Source: an uncultured Bilophila sp. (GTDB taxonomy: Bacteria; Desulfobacterota; Desulfovibrionia; Desulfovibrionales; Desulfovibrionaceae). Taken from it: a stretch of DNA of 64,000 nucleotides. Below are positions 61,605 through 64,000 of the stretch, piece after piece. The translations under genes and the position numbers were made by a program. The notes beneath the pieces are model-generated. The model saw only the letters and a program-made list of their open reading frames with translations. It had not been told where the DNA came from and searched no databases. Numbering within the stretch: position 1 is the stretch's first letter; each line of letters starts with the position of its first letter. The stretch lies in contig CABKMN010000004.1 of NCBI GenBank assembly GCA_902373525.1, forward strand, positions 56,760-120,759, in the 5' to 3' direction.

Positions 61605-62179
61605 AAACCTTCTTTTCCCGGCTGGCCGGGATGTTTCAGGGGAAGCCTCACAAAGGGGCTTCCCCCGTATCTTCCGGCGTGTCCGCAGAGCACGGCTTCC
61701 TCGTTTTTCAGCATACCGGCGAGGTCATTCAGGCCGAGCGGACGTTGCGGGAAGCGGGATTCGCCGTCGAGGTCAAGGGGCCGCCCCCGGAGCTGCGTAC
61801 GGGATGCGATATGGTCATCGTGTTCGACCTGATGCGGGAGCCGCTCGTCCGCGGCGTTCTGGAGGCGGCCCGCCTCGAACCGCTCCAGTGCGTTCCCGTG
61901 CGCGACGCCCTGCTCGAACCCGTCTCCCTGTTCCAGATTCAGGAATACGGCGACTGGTTCATGGTGCGGGCCGCGAACATGAAAATCACCGTGGAGCGCG
62001 CCACCGGGAAAATCGTCAACGTTTCGGGCGGCGGCTGTCCCGACGTGCCGTATCTGGCGGCACTGCTGACGGGCCAACGCATCGGAGAAGCCGAGGAGCC
62101 CCGCATCAAAGGGCAAACGCTCTGCTCCTATTCCCTGCAACGCGCGTTTGAGGAGGCGAGACGGCTATGGCGTGGATGA
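61601..62179 (+). CDS. DUF3343-containing protein
   Basis: 192 residues. The central segment GFLVFQHTGEVIQAERTLRE, AVEVKGPPPELRTGCDMVIV matches the DUF3343 pattern (normally about 80 residues, putative Se/S-binding Cys after PPxLRTGC). A C-terminal extension (about 110-192; NVSGGGCPDVPYLAALLTGQ) adds a second Cys. DUF3343 genes co-occur with yedE/yedF; the biochemical role is unknown. Translation is coupled to the neighbours on both sides. Confidence 0.8.
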   Translation: MKTFFSRLAGMFQGKPHKGASPVSSGVSAEHGFLVFQHTGEVIQAERTLREAGFAVEVKGPPPELRTGCDMVIVFDLMREPLVRGVLEAARLEPLQCVPVRDALLEPVSLFQIQEYGDWFMVRAANMKITVERATGKIVNVSGGGCPDVPYLAALLTGQRIGEAEEPRIKGQTLCSYSLQRAFEEARRLWRG

Positions 62180-63066
62180 TCTGCGGTACGGTGCCGGACG
62201 CCTCCTTTCCTCTCACCGAGGAGCGCTGGCGGCTGGACGACGGCCAGTTGCACCCGGAAAACGGGAACCTGCCCCCGCTTTCCGTACAGCGCGGGACCCC
62301 CGCCCTGCTCGGAACCGCGGTGCTGGCATGCGAAACGCTCGGAACGGAACCGCCCACGGCCCTGCTGGTGGGGGACATCGGAAACGGGGACGGAAGCCGG
62401 AGGCTCTACGGCCATCTTGCGGCCTCGCTGGACGGGTCCGGGGTCCGGGGCATCACCTTTCACTATCTGTTTCCGGACGTCGACGGGCACAACCGCGTCC
62501 TGATGGCGCTGGAAACGTTGACGCCGAAGCCCGTACTCGTGGCCGACGCCGGATTCATGTACGTCGCCAAGATGAGCGGCTACGCCGACGCCTACGATCT
62601 GTTCACGCCCGACGCGGGGGAACTGGCCTTCCTTGCCGATGAAAAGGCGCCGCACCCTTTCTACACCAGAGGCTTTTTGCTCTCGGCGGACGGCGACGTC
62701 CCGGACCTTGTGGAACGCGCCTACCGGCACGGCAACGCCGCCCACTTTTTGCTTATCAAGGGAAAAGTCGATCATCTGGTACACGACGGACATTTCCTCG
62801 GAGACGTGTCCGAACCGCAGGTCCCCGCTCTGGAACCCATCGGAGGCACGGGCGATCTCGTCACCGGCCTTGTGACCGGATTGCTCGCCGGCGGCATGGG
62901 CATGGCGCAGGCGTGCCTGACGGCGGCGCGGGCCAGCCGGATCGCCGGACTGCTGGCGAATCCGAACCCGGCGACGCAGATTGCGGAATTGCTTCCTTTC
63001 CTGCCCGAAGCGTTGCGCAGGGCTTTGAAGGAAGACGCTTCCTCCACGCGGGACGTCGAGGCGTAG
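62167..63066 (+). CDS. Ribokinase-like protein (NAD(P)HX dehydratase related)
   Basis: 299 residues. Ribokinase-superfamily pattern: LLVGDIGNGDGSRRLYGHLA, VLVADAGFMYVAKMSG, FTPDAGELAFLADEKA, FLLIKGKVDHLVHDG, and the anion-hole/catalytic GGTGDLVTGLVTGLLAGGMG. Kinases of this type recur at the end of YedE/YedF/DUF3343 clusters. Substrate unknown. ATG at 62167 overlaps the DUF3343 stop by 13 bases. Confidence 0.75.
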   Translation: MAWMICGTVPDASFPLTEERWRLDDGQLHPENGNLPPLSVQRGTPALLGTAVLACETLGTEPPTALLVGDIGNGDGSRRLYGHLAASLDGSGVRGITFHYLFPDVDGHNRVLMALETLTPKPVLVADAGFMYVAKMSGYADAYDLFTPDAGELAFLADEKAPHPFYTRGFLLSADGDVPDLVERAYRHGNAAHFLLIKGKVDHLVHDGHFLGDVSEPQVPALEPIGGTGDLVTGLVTGLLAGGMGMAQACLTAARASRIAGLLANPNPATQIAELLPFLPEALRRALKEDASSTRDVEA

Positions 63067-63071
63067 TGTTG

Positions 63072-63108
63072 GAAAGCCCCCTTCCTCACGGCCGGGGGCT
63101 TTCTTTTC
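63072..63108 (+). terminator. Intrinsic terminator of the selenium-type operon
   Basis: Perfect 10-bp stem GAAAGCCCCC / GGGGGCTTTC with a 12-base loop, then TTTTCC, six bases after the stop at 63066. Confidence 0.9.
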
Positions 63109-63203
63109 CGGCTCTCTTGGAATTTGCAGGAAAACGGTGACGAAGCGGGCCATCCGACAAAGGGAAACCACGCCGCCGCTGCCCTCAAAAGAGAGTCCTT
63201 TGT

Positions 63204-63650
63204 CTATGCCCGCTTGTTCGGCGACATCAGGGCAAAGCGCTTCCAGTCCGTACGGAACAACACCTGGAGAAGCATGCCGAGCTGCACAAGCTGCGAGACG
63301 ACCATTGCCCAGTATACGCCGCTGGAAGACGCCGTAACCACATGCCCCAACCACCATGACAGGGGCAAACGCACGCCCCACACGGAGATGAGGTAACTCC
63401 ACATGGAATACTGAGTGGCTCCCGCTCCGATGAAAACGCCGATCAAAACCAGATTGGCCACCATAAGCGGCGCCGACAAAAAATTGAACACGAGGTATCG
63501 GACCGCCTCAGCCCGCACTGCGGGATCATTGGTCATCAGGGCGGCCAGCTCTTCGCGGACGAACCAAAGGCATCCGGTCAGCAGAGTCATGCCGATCACG
63601 GCCAACGATGCGGGAACCGGGAACTCGGAACCGTCAGCAAGCGGGATCAT
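63204..63650 (-). pseudogene. MATE efflux protein, 3' part only
   Basis: About 148 residues matching the last four helices of a MATE multidrug exporter (VIGMTLLTGCLWFVREELAA; YLVFNFLSAPLMVANLVLIG; ATQYSMWSYLISVWGVRLPL; WAMVVSQLVQLGMLLQVLFR). About 300 residues are missing. The break is near 63650-63700, next to IS5-family transposase sequence, so an insertion probably truncated it. Confidence 0.8.
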
Positions 63651-63692
63651 GGCTACAGGCTGTTCCTGTTCGTCGGCGGGTTCCTGAAAGTC

Positions 63693-63907
63693 AAAGAGAT
63701 GGCAGTCTATATACCACCCCGAAGAACCAGAAATAGAGCATTTTCCTTTGATAAAACGCTGTATAAGCAACGACATCTTATTGAAAATACATTCAGCAGG
63801 CTGAAGGACTGGCGACGTATCGCGACCCGGTATGACCGCTGTGCCCATACCTTTTTCTCAGCTGTCTGCCTTGCTGTTACCGTTATCTTAGGCTCAGCAC
63901 TCATTAG
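63693..63907 (+). mobile_element. IS5-family (IS427-type) transposase, C-terminal remnant
   Basis: The plus-strand frame reads VYIPPRRTRNRAFSFDKTLY and continues to LIENTFSRLKDWRRIATRYD and AHTFFSAVCLAVTVIL. The Y-x2-R-x3-E-x6-K spacing of the DDE transposase end is exact. The N-terminal part is absent. Lower G+C than its surroundings fits foreign origin. Confidence 0.85.
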
Positions 63908-63947
63908 TTGCAAAAAAAGTTGGTTAATTGTGCTCATGGAGGACACA

Positions 63948-64000
63948 ATGAGCCAACTTTTCTATCTTTCCACAGAACAGCTTGAACGCATCAAGCCATT
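63948..64000 (+). mobile_element. Start of a second IS5-family transposase frame, cut by the window edge
   Basis: ATG at 63948 (GGAGGACACA upstream) opens MSQLFYLSTEQLERIKP, the usual N-terminus of IS427-type transposase OrfA. It lies in the same reading frame as the remnant before it with no stop between them, showing two IS copies head to tail or one inserted at the end of another. Confidence 0.75.

Overview
The window is GC-rich bacterial DNA (roughly 60% G+C by eye) and fits a sulfite-reducing deltaproteobacterium of the Desulfovibrionaceae, such as Bilophila or a T3SS-bearing Desulfovibrio relative. The reasons are a chromosomal type III secretion system (T3SS), a fused AccA-AccD carboxyltransferase operon, TctABC and NhaC transporters, a sulfatase-like hydrolase and a selenium YedE/YedF locus. 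The genus is an inference; no rRNA or tRNA is present to test it.

Positions 1-25191 hold the T3SS. Minus strand 11487 to 1: a translocon block (SseA-like chaperone, EspA/SseB-like protein, LcrH/SscA chaperone, major and minor translocators) in the order of Salmonella SPI-2, then two unknown small genes, then an export block in Yersinia virC order (YscB-like, sctC, sctD, YscE-like, sctF, YscG-like, sctI, sctJ, sctK, sctL running off the left edge). Plus strand 11882 to 20121: sctW, SycN-like, YscX-like, YscY-like, sctV, sctS, sctT, sctU and a sigma-54-type activator. The ATPase sctN, sctQ, sctR and the needle-length genes are not in the window and probably lie beyond the left edge. The divergent promoter region carries a -24/-12 sigma-54 promoter on each strand and a 15-bp palindrome. 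The same palindrome, with another candidate -24/-12 promoter, stands before a minus-strand operon (24914-20681) that encodes a CesT-like chaperone and a 1226-residue protein, a candidate giant effector. This regulon-plus-effector unit is the most interesting part of the window.

25670-34661 is mainly housekeeping: a polytopic membrane protein, a biotin-dependent carboxylase operon (biotin carboxylase, fused carboxyltransferase, two-module biotin carrier, small protein), ssb, hflX and a DnaQ-like exonuclease. 34681-39227 (minus strand) has an nhaC plus sulfatase-like pair and a glycosyltransferase. 39251-47301 (minus strand) is a Lap-type surface system: TolC, type I secretion ABC transporter, membrane fusion protein, LapG protease and a sensor with a degenerate HD-GYP domain; the secreted adhesin and LapD are absent.

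47422-53492 (plus strand) has an orphan HEPN/HI0074-type protein, a sodium/solute symporter with a small membrane partner behind what looks like a tyrosine attenuator (leader peptide with four consecutive Tyr codons plus an intrinsic terminator), a small thioredoxin-like protein, and a TctC-TctB-TctA uptake system. 53857-57380 (minus strand) pairs a periplasmic solute-binding protein with a GGDEF-EAL protein. 58182-59371 is a frameshifted MFS gene. 60297-63066 is a four-gene selenium-type locus (yedE, yedF, DUF3343, sugar-kinase-like). The right edge has a truncated MATE gene next to an IS5-family transposase remnant and the start of a second transposase frame.
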